A DNA stretch of 64,000 nt from Aquila chrysaetos chrysaetos (GCF_900496995.4 NC_044011.1:10448041-10512040); one strand, 5' to 3'. Positions 24,712-36,800 are shown, numbered from the stretch's first letter. Notes: generated from the sequence alone by a model not told the origin. A program made the numbers and translations.

Positions 24712-25041
24712 CTAGCTGTTGACTGCAACTCTCTGAGCACGACCATCCAGCCAATTCCTTACCCACCGAGTGGTCCATCTGTCAAATCCACATTTCTCCA
24801 ATTTAGAGACAAGGATGTTGTGCGGGACAGTGTCAAATGCTTTGCACAAGTCCAGGTAGATGACGTCCGTTGCTCTTCCCTTACCCACCAACGCTATAAC
24901 CCTGTCATAGAAGGCCACCAAATTTGTCAGGCATGATTTGCCCTTAGTGAAGCCATCTTGGCTGTCACCAGTCACCACCTTATTTTCCATGTGCCTTAGT
25001 ATAGTTTCCAGGAGGATCTGCTCCATGGTCTTGCTGGGCAC
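24712..25041 (-). pseudogene. CR1 ORF2 reverse-transcriptase fragment
   Basis: A 109-residue minus-strand frame covering the fingers/palm part of CR1 reverse transcriptase. [15 protein letters not shown] is followed by the motif-A region [13 protein letters not shown], with the catalytic Asp of this motif present. Its upstream frame is displaced by a frameshift, and it ends at an in-frame TAG. The reverse-transcriptase reading then continues in the same frame below 24712. It is a fossil segment, not a functional gene. Confidence 0.85.
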
Positions 25042-25579
25042 AGAGGTGAGACTGACTGGCCTGTAGTTCCCTGGGTCTTCCTTTTTTCCCTTTTTAAAAA
25101 TGGGGTTATGTTTCCCCTTTTCCAGTCAGTGGGAACTTGCCCGGACTGCCAGGACTTCTCAAATATGTTGGATAGTGGCTTAGCCACTTCATCTGCCAGT
25201 TCCCTCAGGACCCATGGATGCATCTCATCAGATCCCATGGACTTGTGTACCCTCAGGTTCCTTAGATGGTCTCAAACCTGATCTTCTCCTGCAGTGGGTG
25301 GTTTTTTATTCTCCCAGTGCCTTCCTTTGCCTCCTGCGACTTGAGCGGTGTGGCTGGAGCACTTGCCAGTGAAGGCTGAGGCAAAAAAGTCGTTACCTTC
25401 ACATCCCAGGTAACCAGGTCTCCCGTTTCCTTCCGGAGAGGGCCCACGTTTTCCCTGGTCTTCCTTTTATCACCAACATATCTATAGAAGCTTTTCTTGT
25501 TGCCTTTGATGTCCCTGGCCAGATTTAATCCTATCAGGGGTATAGCTTTCCTAAGCTGATACCTGGTTAAGATGAAAAA

Positions 25580-26024
25580 GCTCGTTAAGTTGAGATAAGG
25601 ACAGGGAGATGGCTCACCAGTTACCATCATGGGCATGAAAAACAGGGACAAAACTAAAACCATGTTCTCCCCTAGCCCTTTCTTCTTCCCAGGCTCAACT
25701 TGACTCCTGATTCTTCTACCTCCCCCCTGCCCCTTGCCACACCCCGAGTGGTACAGGGGAATGGGGAATAGGGGCTGCAGTCAGTCCGTAACAGTTCCTC
25801 TCTGCTGATCCTTCTTCCTCGTGCTGTTCCCCTTCTCCTGCTGGGGTCCTTCCCCCAGGGTGCTGTCCTTCAGGAACAGGCTGCTCTAGCCTGGGTCCCC
25901 CATGGGCTGCAGTTCCTGCCCGAAAACCTGCTCCTGAGTGGAGCCTCCATGACCTGCAGGGGGACAGCCTGCTTCACCATGGTCTTCACCGTGGGCTGCA
26001 GGAGAATCTCTGTTCCAGTGCAGA
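25580..26024 (-). mobile_element. Endogenous retrovirus LTR, second piece, truncated
   Basis: Continues the LTR started at 23632. AGTTGAGATAAGGACAGGGA is followed by a pyrimidine-rich area and then by imperfect repeats built on GGGCTGCAGTTCCTGCC-like and CTGCTCCAG/CTGCTCTAG words, typical of this avian LTR family. After about 26024 the similarity stops in a G/T homopolymer-rich patch, so the far terminus is missing. The short frames inside (for example 25870-26142) are not genes. Confidence 0.65.
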
Positions 26025-26100
26025 TTTGGGTTTTTTGGGGGGGCTTTTTTGGTTTTTTTTTGTTTTGGTTTGGTTTTTGAGGTTTTTTTTGTGTAGCATG
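26025..26100. repeat. T/G low-complexity tract
   Basis: A T- and G-homopolymer-rich patch (TTTTTTGGGGGGGC, then repeated TTTGG words) directly after the truncated LTR. It is probably replication-slippage debris at the end of the element. Confidence 0.8.
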
Positions 26101-28553
26101 TACAGATACATTCTCCTTTAAGGCAAATACATACATGGACACAGCCTCACTTTTGCTAACTTCTGATGCTCACTGATAGAAAGAGAAGAGCACAAGGGCT
26201 TCCTGTGACTTGCCTTGCATATATATTTCATATACAGAAGCATTGTTAAAATGGACTCTGATATGAAATTCAGTGCTGCTACCTGTGCTGTTCTGATGGC
26301 AACTAAAATTCACTTAGAGGTACTACTGAACCTGCTGTAATCTGACCTGAGCGTATTTTCATAGTCTTGGTCTCTGTAACTCATACAAGATATGGTTTAG
26401 ATGAGAAAATGCAAGAATGGGCAGCATCATCATCATGTGCCTGGTTGTTCTTAACTTGCAGCAGAGCATTTAAGGACTTTATCAAAGAGTAGACATGAGT
26501 GAAAACCTTTGCATTGGCTTGAAACATGCTGTTCTGAAAATAACCATGTATAGTGCTGTCTTGCATCTAAGTAGGGAAAGTATTAGCTTAGTCCAGATGC
26601 TGTCAGATAGGTACCATGTTGCTTTCCATACTCCAAGGACTCTGTTTACTACATAAACTTTGGACAATGTGGGTGGGAGTTGTTTGTGTCATTCTTGTGC
26701 TTTCTGTAAAAGTGCAAACAGTTGCGTTCTTACAAGATCACTATTTGTAGTCTCGAAACTCTTACAGACTTTGAGGTATGAAATAGCATTGTTAATTGAC
26801 CACAGCCTCTGCCAGAAGAGAGGTGTTCACCTTGCACATCACTGGTGTAACATTGCCTTTTCTTCTATGTCCTCCTGGTCAGTTATTCTAAGCAGAAGGA
26901 AATGCTGAGAGTAGTTGAAGTAGAAAACACAGTGGATCTTGCTGAAGAATGAAACTTGGGAGGAAAAGAGGTAGAATGAATAGTTGTGGAATTTGCTTTT
27001 AAATCTGATCCTGTGATCTCTTAGTCACATGAATAGGTCCCTGTTGACTTGCTCCCTAGACAGATGTTTGAGGTTTGAGTCTTTTGTTCTATATCCAAAG
27101 GAAAACTGCTATTAAAGAATGTCCCTATCTGGTTTTGATGCTCTGGCTGGCTGTTTTCTCCTAATTCGTTTTAAGGGGTGTTTGATAGAAGAGAGTTTCT
27201 TGGCAGCTCTCCGATCTTAATAGCTTCTGAGAAAATGCATTGATTGGCCCTTTTGTTTTCAGAAGATTGCTGTAATTTTCAGTCATTATCTATAAGGAAA
27301 TCAGTGTAATTTATTAAACCAGCATCATGGATTAAGAATTAAAGACCTGATTCTTTATCACTTAAACTGGTGTTACATTGATGTTACCCACGAGGAACTT
27401 TAGTCAGGCGGAAGAAGTTCCTATGAACTCTTAAAAAGCAAGCTTCTAGACCTCTTTCATAAGCTCAGAATTGATTCCTGAAAATGAATTTCTACTTTTT
27501 TGTTGCTTGTACCAAGAATAAATTGCACTTCTTGGGAGTTTGGGTAATGAAAACAGTCCAAAAAGTATCATATTAAAAAAATCTTCTAAGAATGAGCTTA
27601 TGCCTGAGAAACAGAACACTTAGCTAGCACTCTGTGTACAGTGTTTGGGTTGCAAATTTTGTAGGGAAAACAGCTTGCATTTAATCAGAAAAGAAAATTA
27701 ATCTCTGTAGATTCCCTACTTTTCAGAAAAGCAAAATTTAAGCAGTGGTTCTAATTTCTTGTTCCTTTTACAAGCAAGTTAGGTTAGATGCATTTCAGTG
27801 GTACTGCTTAAGTAGACTTCGTTTGCCTTTAAAACATGTCTTAGAAGCTTTACAGAATTGAAATTTGATGACTGAGCTATGAAAGCAAGGAATAAATTAC
27901 TTGCAAACATTCCATTGTGGCTTCATAAAATTGTAAGACAGTATTATGTTTTATCAGGGTCATCTCATCTTTGTTTATTTTAATTCTGTGAAGTTTTGTT
28001 TTAAAGACCCAGTATGAAGTAAATGATTCACATAAACATAACATTTTAACCCAGTTTGACTACTATTACAATGAAAAAAAATAAATTGGTGGACTAATGT
28101 TCTGATGAATCCTTCTAGTCACAAAGTCTGTCGATCAACTGCTTACTACAGTAGATTTCTGTTGATTATATCAAATAGTGAATTTTCAGGTCTCCACTGT
28201 AAGTAGACAGTGCTTTAATCTTATTTTATATATGGATTTTTTTTGACCCAGTCCCTTATTGATCTCTGGGAATTACATTAGATTAGAGTGATTCTGTGGC
28301 ATGGAATTAAACAGGCCAGCTAGCACAAAAAAATTTTGATCCGTTTTAGCCAAGGATGGTAGGATAAACCCAGTCATCAGTGTTTTGGAAACTGCACAGT
28401 CTTTTAAGCCACCCACTTGTAAGTAACTGGTTGCTTCCATTCTGACTGTTTTAAAGAAGTGCTCTAATCCTGCTACTTGGTGAAGTACAGTAGTCTGAAT
28501 TAGGGAAGTGAAATCTTGTATCTTTCACTGTAAACTTATTGAAAACTTGGGTT

Positions 28554-28589
<36 letters not shown>

Positions 28590-30311
28590 TAAAGTGTTTG
28601 GCTCTCTCTCTAGAGTGTGCGATGGAGGGGCTGGGGCATGCACCATTGCAATGGTTCCTACTCAACAACATTTCTTATTCTACTTAGCCTTCAACAAAAA
28701 CAAAGCCTTTGGTCAAAGCCCATGCTAATAAATTGTCTGCCACCCTCAGAAACGTATCTTTAATAGAATGGTTGGTTAAAGCTGGAAAAGCTTTTTGCAA
28801 GTGTCATGACAGTAGTTACTACAATGAACAGAGGCCTGTTCTGCCATTCTGAGCTACAGATGGTGTCTGCTTTGGTACTGAATAGTACAGCAAGATAAAG
28901 GGAACAAAGTCTGTGATGCACAAAGGGCACATTTTGTCTGCTAATAATAGGCTTGGGACTGCCATAAATTCTTTATATAAATTATACAACAATACAGATT
29001 CTCTTTCTTAAGTTTTTCTTCATCTTCTTGTGGTTGAAAACCTGGGTAAATAACTTCCTATCGTTTTGCAGCAATTCTTGTGTGTGCTCTTTGCTGTGGT
29101 AAGCATAGTCAGCAAGGGCAGTAAAACAAATGTTTCAGGACGCTGATCTAGACTCAGTGCCTCACATAATGGGGTCTCATATAAACTAAAAGGATAGGCA
29201 TAAAGATTTTTTTCATCAGTTAATTCCCTGGGATGCTGACAGCTGCTGTTTTGTTATTGCCTATGACTGGCACATTCAGAAATACTGTCTCGGGGCTTCC
29301 TCCCTGGGCAAACTCTCCTACGCCTCGAAGGGAGAAACAGTGTTGGAATGGAACAGGATGGCAGCACCTCCTGCTTAACTGTATTCAAAATACTGGAGTG
29401 TTGTTTACTGAGAAATCATGTCTTCATATGTTTTCTCTTAACAAATGAGACTAGCGTTGGTGGTAGTGATGGTGAGGGGAGGTCAATATGGTATTTGGTA
29501 GGCCAGAATACTTGGCAGAGGACACTTCCTCTGAATGCTCAGCTGCTAAGATTGGACTGGTCCTTTCCAAAATTATACAAACATGTCTTAAGTAACCTAA
29601 GAGTTGATTTTTTTCTGGAAACACGGCTGGGTCATGGGTTAGTACTGTTATTGATGTTTCCTTTTTGGGCTTATGGAGTATAACTGACAGAATTACAGTG
29701 TCAAGGAATAATTGAACAAATTGTGTGTATTGTGCATAGCCAAGCTTTTATTCTCTTGCCAAAATCAACTGATATTTGAATGTGACAAGGGAAAAAGCCA
29801 ATAAAGCTAGAATTAAGGGGCTGCTACTACCTCTTGGTTGGGGACTGTGGCTGGCATAGCCTGGAGAGGAAGGCACAACTTCTATCATAAAGCTCTGAAG
29901 CTTGTGTTTACTTTGGAGCTGCTCTTGAAGATAGCAGAGGCCATAGTGTATGTCTTATGAAGTACAGACAATTCAAACCAAAATGTAAATGGATTATTTT
30001 GCTCATACTTTATCAATGAAGACCAGATAGAGGAGTATTGCAGCCCATGGAAAGGAGTCATATGCTCATGGGCTTTGCAGAATGAGGACTGAAGTGTGAA
30101 AATTTGTTTCCAAAGCTAAATGTAAATTGATTCAGAAATATGGTATTCTCTGTCCATGCTTACTTTTGCAAATGTTGTCATCAAGCCTTTTTCTACAATA
30201 GAATTAACTTTTATTTTAGTGTATTGAAGTGTAAAACAGGAAGTCTGTATTAACAGTCTGTTTATAGAAATAAATGCACTCTGTAACCACTAATACTGTT
30301 TGGTTTTGCAG
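26101..30311 (+). other. AGPAT4: AGPAT4 intron 1, 3' part
   Basis: AT-rich intron ending in the acceptor TACTGTTTGGTTTTGCAG at 30311. It contains a T31 run at 28558-28588. At about 27340-27385 a segment (TTAAACTGGTGTTACATTGA) resembles an old retroposon tail. No exon, RNA gene or identifiable transposon is seen. Confidence 0.5.
28558..28588. repeat. Poly(T) tract, 31 bases
   Basis: Thirty-one uninterrupted T. This is long for a bird genome, where CR1 does not leave poly(A). It may be slippage expansion or the poly(A) tail of a minus-strand processed insertion with its body to the right, but no gene-like sequence is recognisable there. Confidence 0.9.
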
Positions 30312-30364
30312 GTTGTCTTCTGAATTTTGGGTCTGAAGGTACCCTCTTGCTTTCTCAGCAAATC
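30312..30364 (+). other. AGPAT4: AGPAT4 exon 2, 5'-UTR part
   Basis: Fifty-three bases between the acceptor AG (30310-30311) and the start codon. The frame of the main ATG is open through this stretch but has no ATG. If spliced to the donor at 13855, the ATG at 13833 would read into it out of frame and stop at the TGA at 30334-30336, 28 bases before the main start. Confidence 0.75.
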
Positions 30365-30542
30365 ATGGACATCGTTGGCTTTCTGAAGTCTCAATTCATT
30401 TGCCACCTTCTGATCTGCTACATATTTATAGTGTCAGGACTGATCATTAACTTCATTCAACTCCTTACACTTATACTTTGGCCAATCAACAAGCAACTGT
30501 TCAGGAGGATCAACTGCAGGCTGGCTTACTGCATTTCAAGCC
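30365..30542 (+). CDS. AGPAT4: AGPAT4 coding exon 2 (residues 1-60, partial codon 60)
   Basis: First coding exon of 1-acylglycerol-3-phosphate O-acyltransferase 4 (LPAAT-delta). This membrane enzyme uses acyl-CoA to convert lysophosphatidic acid to phosphatidic acid in glycerolipid synthesis. The start ATG has A at -3 and G at +4. The product begins MDIVGFLKSQFICHLLICY, has a hydrophobic membrane segment at about residues 11-34, then LWPINKQLFRRINCRLAYCI. The INKQLF..INCRL.YCISS wording matches AGPAT4 rather than its close paralogue AGPAT3 (which, as I recall it, has SKQLYRRLNCRLAYSLWS). The donor is AGCC|GTAAGA, leaving phase 1. Joining to 58383 restores Gln60 as in the mammalian protein. 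Confidence in family is very high; AGPAT4 over AGPAT3 is high. Confidence 0.95.
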
Positions 30543-33367
30543 GTAAGATTTAATTTTGTTTTTTAAATTATTTTCATATTTTGTCTTGAGGAAATTGCTA
30601 GAAAAGTTCTGAAACAGATTTCAAAGTAACCTATATAAAGGTCATTACTGCTTCCTATTGCATTTGTGTGAAGAGATGTCTGCTTTATTGAAATGTCCTG
30701 TTCTACTGACATGTTTTGCACTTTTATATTGGGATACTTGCTTGACTCAGGATGTTGAAGAAAGAATGCCTCTCATTTGGCTATACATCATGTTCCATTA
30801 AGCCAAATGAGAAATATTGACCACATAATAGCTGAACTTGCTGAGATGCATTATCTGTAGGCTTACAGTGTTAACAAGTCACTTCCAATAATGCTTTCAA
30901 TCTTTTTATCATGCATGACTTTGTTTATGATCTTGGTTTAAGTTTTCATGTGCAAAAATACTGTTCAGGACTGGGAAACAACAGTAAAAAAAGGAAAAAA
31001 TCTTTGATTCCATGTGCTTCTTTCTTAAGCCAGTTGTAAAGTGTTGTTTCTTTGAAGAGGCATTTCAGACTTAAGCTGCATCTGTATGTTTTCAGTATAT
31101 GCATATAGTTATAATGTAGAATACAGCAGGTAGCCTGTAAGCATTGAAAGAAGTGGGGGTTGCAATTATTTTTATTTTCTGGGGGAGATGGGAGCATAAG
31201 CTCAAGATATTACTCATAGAAAGACCACATATTTGTAACTGCTCGGAGATGTAACAATTCACTGACACTTGACTAAACAGGTAGTTCCAGTGGAGTGAAT
31301 GAGACCTATATCCATTCATTTCTTCTTTGTTAGTAGGAGGTTGGTAGAATCTCCACCTGTCAACAGTGGACTATCAGAGCATATGTAGTTTTCTTGGTAT
31401 TATCAGTCTGCTTATATATTTGTTTTTAAAGAGCTATGACTGTAGTTTCAGCACTGATTTATTGTAGTGCAACTTCTGACTTCGGCGTAATTGCTGTCAA
31501 CTTACAGCAGAGAGCATTCTCCACAGAAGCTGTTAAAAAAATACAGTAATGCGCCTGTGTTCAGTAGCTGAGAGCGTGCTGTTGCGTGTCCACCTTCCAG
31601 AGAGATTTCCCTGGACCTTTCTGAAACTCAAAAGTACTTTCTAAAAATGAAACTGTTGCAAAGTGCATGCCTTTTGAGGATCTCAAGATTATTCAGCTGT
31701 GATGTCACTGTCAATGCCAAGTGAGTTATGGATGAAATCATACTGGGGAAAACAGCCCTCCAACGCAGTGTTTAAGAATTGTGCTGCAGAAATGCAGCAA
31801 AATGGTTTCCTTCAGGTCACCTGTTCTGCTACTAGGAACCTGAAAAGGGAAGGCATTGTTAGTATTCATAATGAACCGCTTGAGGGAGAAATCTGCCACA
31901 TGCCTCAAGTTGGAGGCCACTAGGGATTATCTGTGTCTCATCAGTGACTCTGATGTGCAACTATTCAAAGCATTTTTTTAAAACATACTTTTGACTTAAA
32001 TTTCAAAGCTGCATCAGCATGGATAGGCCCAAATAAATTGGGGGTGCTGTTGTATTATTTCTGTAATAAAGAGAGGATGCTCCTGCTTAAAAAATTCATT
32101 TTTGCTGTCCGTGTGTACGTTCCTGGAGTAGTGAGTTCACAAGTACTATTCATTTGTATGTACGAACAGTGGCATGAATATGGCCAGTTTTTTACCTTTT
32201 TCCTTGTAGCATAGTGTATGTTTGAAGCCATGGAATGTAGAAGATACTGTACAGCTGTATACAGGTATATATAGGTATATTATTATTGTTTTTCATGCAA
32301 TGCCTTCTGCCCCATTCTTCCTTTTGGCTACTTAGTGCAGAGACATCAGCTACTCTAGAGTCTCCAGAGTGAATCCTTTAGTTCCCCTCGATCTAGTCTC
32401 TTCTATACTGGGGGCTGGCCACTGTGTAAGAGCAAGTAATACTGCATGCTTGTTCTTCGTTGGGCAGATGGCTTTGTACTCAGGGTTGCTGATCTAGTCT
32501 TCAGTGCTGACGCTGCTGGAAAAGGTTGTAAGATTTTTGCCCAATCATGCTCAGAACAAACTGTCTCTAGGTTAAAGACAGTTATTTTAGCTTTACAACA
32601 GAGCAAGCTAGTACTTGATATGAGTCAGCCTTACCTGAGTGATATTTGAAAAGCAGAAAATGATAGTTAATTAAAAAAAGTATTTGGAAGAACTGAAGAA
32701 TGCAGTAGACCAATTAAAACAAATGTGTTTTTGTAGTAGTGTATATGTAAGATAATGCCTTTTGGGGGCCATTTGTGTGCTGACTAATAAATAACTTAAG
32801 TTGGGTCTGTATGGGTCTGATGAAAGTTATGGGAACAGCCTACACTTTGAGATAATGAAGCTTACCCTTGGAGGATGTAAAGACGCATGTGCTTTGCAAT
32901 GGTGACAACCATATGTTGCTTTGAGTGGCTTGTACAGCCTTAGTCACCGAGTCAACAAAAGAGTGAAATAGAGCGGGCATGGTTTAACTTAAGAATGGAA
33001 TGAAAGCAGCAGCTGCCTTTAGATCTTGCAAGTTCAGTCAGTTTCCATTTGATGTCAAAAGTAGAGATAAATGATTCCATAAAATCAGGGGAGAGCATTT
33101 CATCTTTGACACTATGCTCTTTGGGAAAGTTTTTTTGTATTTCAAGTAGTGGTGGAGTTTTCTTCTACCCTTTTTCTTCCTATCTCCTTTCTAATATAAA
33201 AAGGTAGAATATTGTCACTTCATGTGCAATGTCTGCTGTCATACTGCATATGGGAAGCTAAACTGCTATTGTGATTAATGACTTGTCCTCACTTCAGTGG
33301 TCCAGCTTGAGTTGGGGGTGCTTATCTGATCACATGAATCAAGCCAGACTAGCTCAAGTAAAAGTAT
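30543..33367 (+). other. AGPAT4: AGPAT4 intron 2, first part
   Basis: Start of the 27,840-bp intron 2 (30543-58382). AT-rich DNA with nothing recognisable beyond short homopolymers. Open frames of up to 83 residues are chance. Confidence 0.5.
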
Positions 33368-33808
33368 TCATAGAATCATAGAATCATTTAGGTTGGAAAG
33401 GACCTTTAAGATCATTGAGTCCAACCACTAACCTAGCACCGCCAAGTCCACCACTAAACCATGTCCCTAAGCACCATATCTGCAAGTCTTTTAAATACCT
33501 CCAGGGATGGTGACTCCACCACTTCCCTGGGCAGCCCGTTCCAATGCTTGAGAACCCTTTTGGTGAAGAAATTTTTCCTAATGTCCAATCTAAACCTCCC
33601 CTGATGCAACTTCAGGCCCTTTCCTCTCGTCCTGTCACTTCTTACATGGGTGAAGAGACTGACCCCCACCTTGCTACAGCCTCCTTTCAGGTAGTTGTAG
33701 AGAGCGATAAGGTCTCCCCTCAGCCTCCTTTTCTCCAGGCTAAACAACCCCAGTTACCTCAGCCGCTCCTCATAAGACTTGTGCTCTAGACCGCTCACCA
33801 GCTTCATA
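33368..33808 (-). mobile_element. CR1 LINE 3' tail, 5'-truncated
   Basis: A 441-bp antisense CR1 end. The left edge, TCATAGAATCATAGAATCAT, is the complement of the CR1 3' terminus with two 8-bp repeat units. The minus-strand frame at 33454-33747 encodes the extreme C-terminal part of ORF2: [20 protein letters not shown], then [20 protein letters not shown]. The 5' breakpoint is near 33808, after AGCTTCAT. Its wording differs from the 23.7-kb copy ([17 protein letters not shown] here, [17 protein letters not shown] there), so the two belong to different CR1 subfamilies. Confidence 0.95.
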
Positions 33809-36800
33809 CCATAAAATGGCTGTATGGAGTAACTGTGTTTTGGTAGTTGAGGACGTGTAGCTGTGTGAGCTGCTACATCTCTACTGTGAGTATGACAACA
33901 GCACTATAGCTTCTCACCGTAACTACTGACAACCCAGCAGGCTAAAGCTATAGACTTCAAACTTCTCTTTGTCAATGCAAGTTTGAGAAGAGGTGGAAAC
34001 CTGCTTTCCAGTTTGAATTTACAGTGGAAAGGATTAACTAGAGCAACAACTTGCTTTTAATGGAACAGAGCAGATGTAATGGCACACAACAAGTTACCTT
34101 CAATAATTGGTGTTGAGAAGTTGTTTTTCTTCAAACCAGTTGTGAATCTGGATTGGTCAGGTAGGGTGAGTTTAGCTTCTCTACTGACCTGCTTCATTAT
34201 AGATTACCATTGGGGAGAACTTTCTAATGACAGTGTTGCAAACGAAAAAATAATTGGCTTTGATAAGCTGCCAGTTTTTCTGCCATGGCTTTTTATGAAA
34301 TTTGAATTGGGCAAATGTTCTTTAATTGCAGATTGCAAGCCTTGTTCAGCTCGAGTCTCCTGCTCCCCACAGCGTGTGTTAGCCAGATTGCAGTTTGGGT
34401 TGCTTTTATATCTCCAAGATAGTTTTCATGTTTTACTATGAATAAACTCTTCCCGTTTGATCCCATTATCCCATTTCACAAATATCTGCAAGGTAATGGT
34501 TAGTTCTAGTCCTCCTTCATCTGTATGTCTCAGCCTTTAGTGCAGAGTGTTAGTTGCGGAGAGTGAACATTCAGCTTGAACAGACTTTTGTCTGTGTTGG
34601 TCTTGAAATGAGCTAAAAGACTAGTAAGGGTTACACACCCTCTGTTGTGTTTTGAGTTTAAAGAAACAAAACAAAAGAAAAAAACTCAAACCAAAACAAA
34701 AACCCAAAGCCTTTGGGCTTCTAACTTTCAGAAGGTATTTTCTGGCTCCAAGTGTATGTTCACTGACTGGTTCAACTGCCTGTTAATCCCCCTTTTGTAA
34801 AATGACAACCCTGATAGTGCACCTCTAATAAGGAAATTGAACACTGCAAGCCCCTACAAGGTGGCAACAATAAAAATTTTAAAAATAAATGTGCTTGTAA
34901 GAAGGCATTAGAACAAAGGCTGGGCAAGCAATCAATCTTATTTTTTATTTTTAAATAATTTAAGGACATCTTGTCCTCAGTCTCTTTTTCCAAAGAACTG
35001 AGAGCCAAGATGTATGCCAAGGAAGAAAGCACTTAGTGTGGAATACATCACAGTTCTCATGGATGCTGTTTGCACCTGAATTGGAAGAAGTGGGAATACA
35101 TCTTCCTCTTGCCCTTTATCTGAGGACAGCAAACCACCACAAACAGTACACACAGCTTTTTTGCACTAGCTCATAAAGTTGGCCAAACACATACAGGGTG
35201 TCTTGGGTATTAGTGCCGTGTGTGCAGATGGCTGCGTAGCTTGCTGGGGCAGTGGGAAAGTGGTTTGTACTTCCTGAACCACTTTGTGCTTGGTAGGCTG
35301 GTGCAGTGCTACCCCGGGGTGAGGAGAGCGTGCTGGGCTCCTGTGGGCTGTTTGGGACATAACTCTGCCATGTGCCAAGACTGTGAGAATGGGACACAAC
35401 ACATACAGGACAAATGGCTTCTTTAGTGGTGCTGGGTGTATTTACTCGGGAAGGTATTTTGCCGGTGAGTGGAGCAGTGGTTGATAACTTGTCCTCTTGC
35501 TGCCGTTGTGTTGGGGGCAAATTAGCTTCTCCTTGTGCTGAAACCCACCTTGCGCTGCCAGGGTGAGTGGCAAACTGGCGTCCTGCTGACTCTCTGCACA
35601 AGGTGAACTTTGCATAAACAAAAGGTCTGCCAACAATGGCACAGTCATGGGGACAGGTGCATAAGGGCTTTAAAAGCAATCGACTTAGCTTCTAATCTGC
35701 CTTCATAAATAAATTATAGTAGTACTAATACCTATTCTTGTGCTATGAAAGGGCTGTTATTACACCTCTGGGTAAAGTTACACTATGTAGGCTGCAGTTT
35801 GTAAATCCCTCTGAGGGAAAGGCCATTCTCTGAATGGAAAGAGGCACCCTGATGCCTGCTCATTGACTGCAGCAAAACCAAGATGGAAACTGATTCTTTT
35901 TATGACTAAGCTTTCTCGAAACAAAACCAGAGGAAATAATTGAGAACTGTTTCAAGTTCATCATCTTGGCTGGCTCTTATGAGACAGTAAAACTAATTCC
36001 TTCCATGTACAGCTATAGGCTTTGCAATGTGAGAACTGGGCATCCAAATAGGGCTCTGGGGCAGTATTGGGGCCATGTTAATCCTCAAGTTTGTTTTGTT
36101 TCCCTGGATGTAACCCACTGCCCCCTTGGAGTTCAGAGGAGCCCTTGGCCATTTTGGTGGTTGTTCATACTAAGGTGGTGCTGGGGCAGAGAGAAGAACT
36201 CTCTCCTCTGCTGCAGTTGAGTAGGTGGGAAGGGGTGGGAAGCAAGAGAGCCCTGGAGAGACAGGGCTTTCTTCTTCCTCCACTTCCCTCTATTGCCATC
36301 TCACACTGCAGAGGAAGCAGTCTGCTGTTGTTCAAAGTATGCCACAGTGTCCTTAATATAATCCTGTAGTGTTTTATTTATAAAGCAAATTGAGTTATTC
36401 TTGTCAACGTAGATGTAGCAAAGAGCTTTCATAGGGCACTTAGGACTGCTTTCTTAGCCTGTTTGTGAAGTTGTTTTGAGTAATGTGTGCAAAATGACTT
36501 TTTCTCAAGTGCTACTTCTCCATATAAGCCTTTGTTATCTTGGTTCCACACACCACGCTCATACGAAGCCACTGGCGAAGGCTGAAAAGTTTGCAACAAA
36601 TACTGACGGAAAACTGGAGGCCAGATTTGATAGTCATGCAAAGAGAAAATGTTGATTTGAACCTTTGGAGAGCTAGACCATCACCTTAGCCTTCTTGTTT
36701 TCCCTCAAGCCATGCCATGGGGATGACTGTAGAAATAGAGTGTACTAAGGAAATCCCCATGTTAGTTTTAATGTAGATAAACTATGTTACTGAGGGCAGG

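Larger units (their letters stand above)
23718..25570 (-). mobile_element. CR1 LINE, 5'-truncated, inserted inside an LTR
   Basis: An antisense CR1 retrotransposon of about 1.85 kb, lacking the endonuclease part of ORF2. Read on the minus strand it runs from a pre-RT linker (IKGNKKSFYRYVGDKRKTRE), through RT ([33 protein letters not shown]) and the C-terminal region ([20 protein letters not shown]), to the 3' end, whose complement here is TCATAGAATCAGAATGG. It is dead. There is a frameshift near 25050-25110 and in-frame stops at about 24712-24714 and 24175-24177. The RT catalytic box reads FAND instead of the family's FADD. The left flank GAAGAAAAA (23709-23717) and right flank GATGAAAAA (25571-25579) form a likely 9-bp target duplication with one mismatch. 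Confidence 0.93.

Noticed and set aside
25870..26142. Minus-strand 90-residue frame with lysine-proline repeats.
   Set aside because: It spans the truncated LTR end and the adjacent homopolymer patch, so it is a composition artefact.
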